Assembly: GCA_041674345.1 (NCBI GenBank)
Contig: JBAYVY010000267.1
Location: 1-5,183, forward strand
Source: JBAYVY01 sp041674345
GTDB lineage: Bacteria; Planctomycetota; Phycisphaerae; Phycisphaerales; Zrk34
Reading direction: 5' to 3'
DNA: 5,183 nucleotides
Part shown: positions 5,120-5,183 of the stretch, one piece after another
How the letters are laid out: every line of letters starts with the position of its first letter
Numbering within the stretch: position 1 is the first letter of the stretch
Notes under the pieces: generated by a model
Told to the model about the DNA's origin: nothing
Databases searched by the model: none
The model's input: only the letters and a program-made list of their open reading frames with translations
Translations under genes and position numbers: made by a program

Positions 5120-5183
5120 CCGTGGGGCACTGCGGGGGCGTACCACCCGCTCAACCCCCGGAAGATGTCAGGCCGTGGGGCAC
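5120..5183. repeat. Two direct copies of an 11-bp motif upstream of the LarC-domain gene
   Basis: CCGTGGGGCAC occurs at 5120-5130 and again at 5173-5183, the last bases of the window, 53 bp apart. The stretch between is G/C-rich and does not read as LarC1 in any of the three - strand frames. It could be part of a dispersed intergenic repeat that continues beyond the edge. Nothing more can be supported from the visible part. Confidence 0.5.

Noticed and set aside
4828..5183. - strand frame open from the window edge through the LarC-domain gene, considered as the LarC1 end
   Set aside because: Its translation is Arg/His-rich and does not resemble the end of LarC1, and the true LarC2 frame is different, so it is treated as a shadow.

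Overview
The window is GC-rich bacterial DNA with five protein genes. Three lie on the + strand in its left four fifths (139-4105). Two lie on the - strand at the right (4163-5108), so the two groups converge on a short shared intergenic stretch. High GC, Shine-Dalgarno sequences that are mostly weak or absent, palindromic repeats in the intergenic gaps and a diaminopimelate pathway gene suggest a Gram-negative-type bacterium. Planctomycetota (Phycisphaerae-like) is my best guess, but it is inferred from general style and not from a marker gene.

Left part (1-1581): a 26-bp-spaced direct repeat, possibly the remnant of an insertion-sequence end, lies just before a predicted lipoprotein of 480 residues. 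Its N-terminal half is helical and unassigned. Its C-terminal part carries residues arranged like a divergent JAB/MPN (JAMM) metalloprotease domain: E365, H412-x-H414 and D430. A perfect pair of inverted palindromic repeats follows the stop codon.

Middle part (1662-4105): a polytopic M48 metalloprotease (HELGH) is followed by a second, different pair of inverted palindromic repeats. Next comes dapF, diaminopimelate epimerase, with both catalytic cysteines. dapF is preceded by a perfect TATAAT only 8 nt from its ATG, which suggests a leaderless mRNA. The lipoprotein gene has a similar arrangement with TACAAT.

Right part (4105-5183): a hairpin and a triple GAACCCC heptamer lie in the convergent gap. 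On the - strand, a LarC C-terminal domain protein (nickel-pincer cofactor synthesis) overlaps by 8 bp the start of a small single-pass membrane coiled-coil protein of unknown function. These two are probably translationally coupled. The LarC protein lacks the N-terminal LarC1 half, and an in-frame TGA 15 codons upstream shows the two halves are not continuous in one frame here.

The most interesting points are the JAB-like lipoprotein, the two BIME-like repeat pairs with a compensatory base-pair change, the leaderless promoter arrangement, and the split LarC with its coupled membrane partner. I do not see a clearly new multi-gene system.
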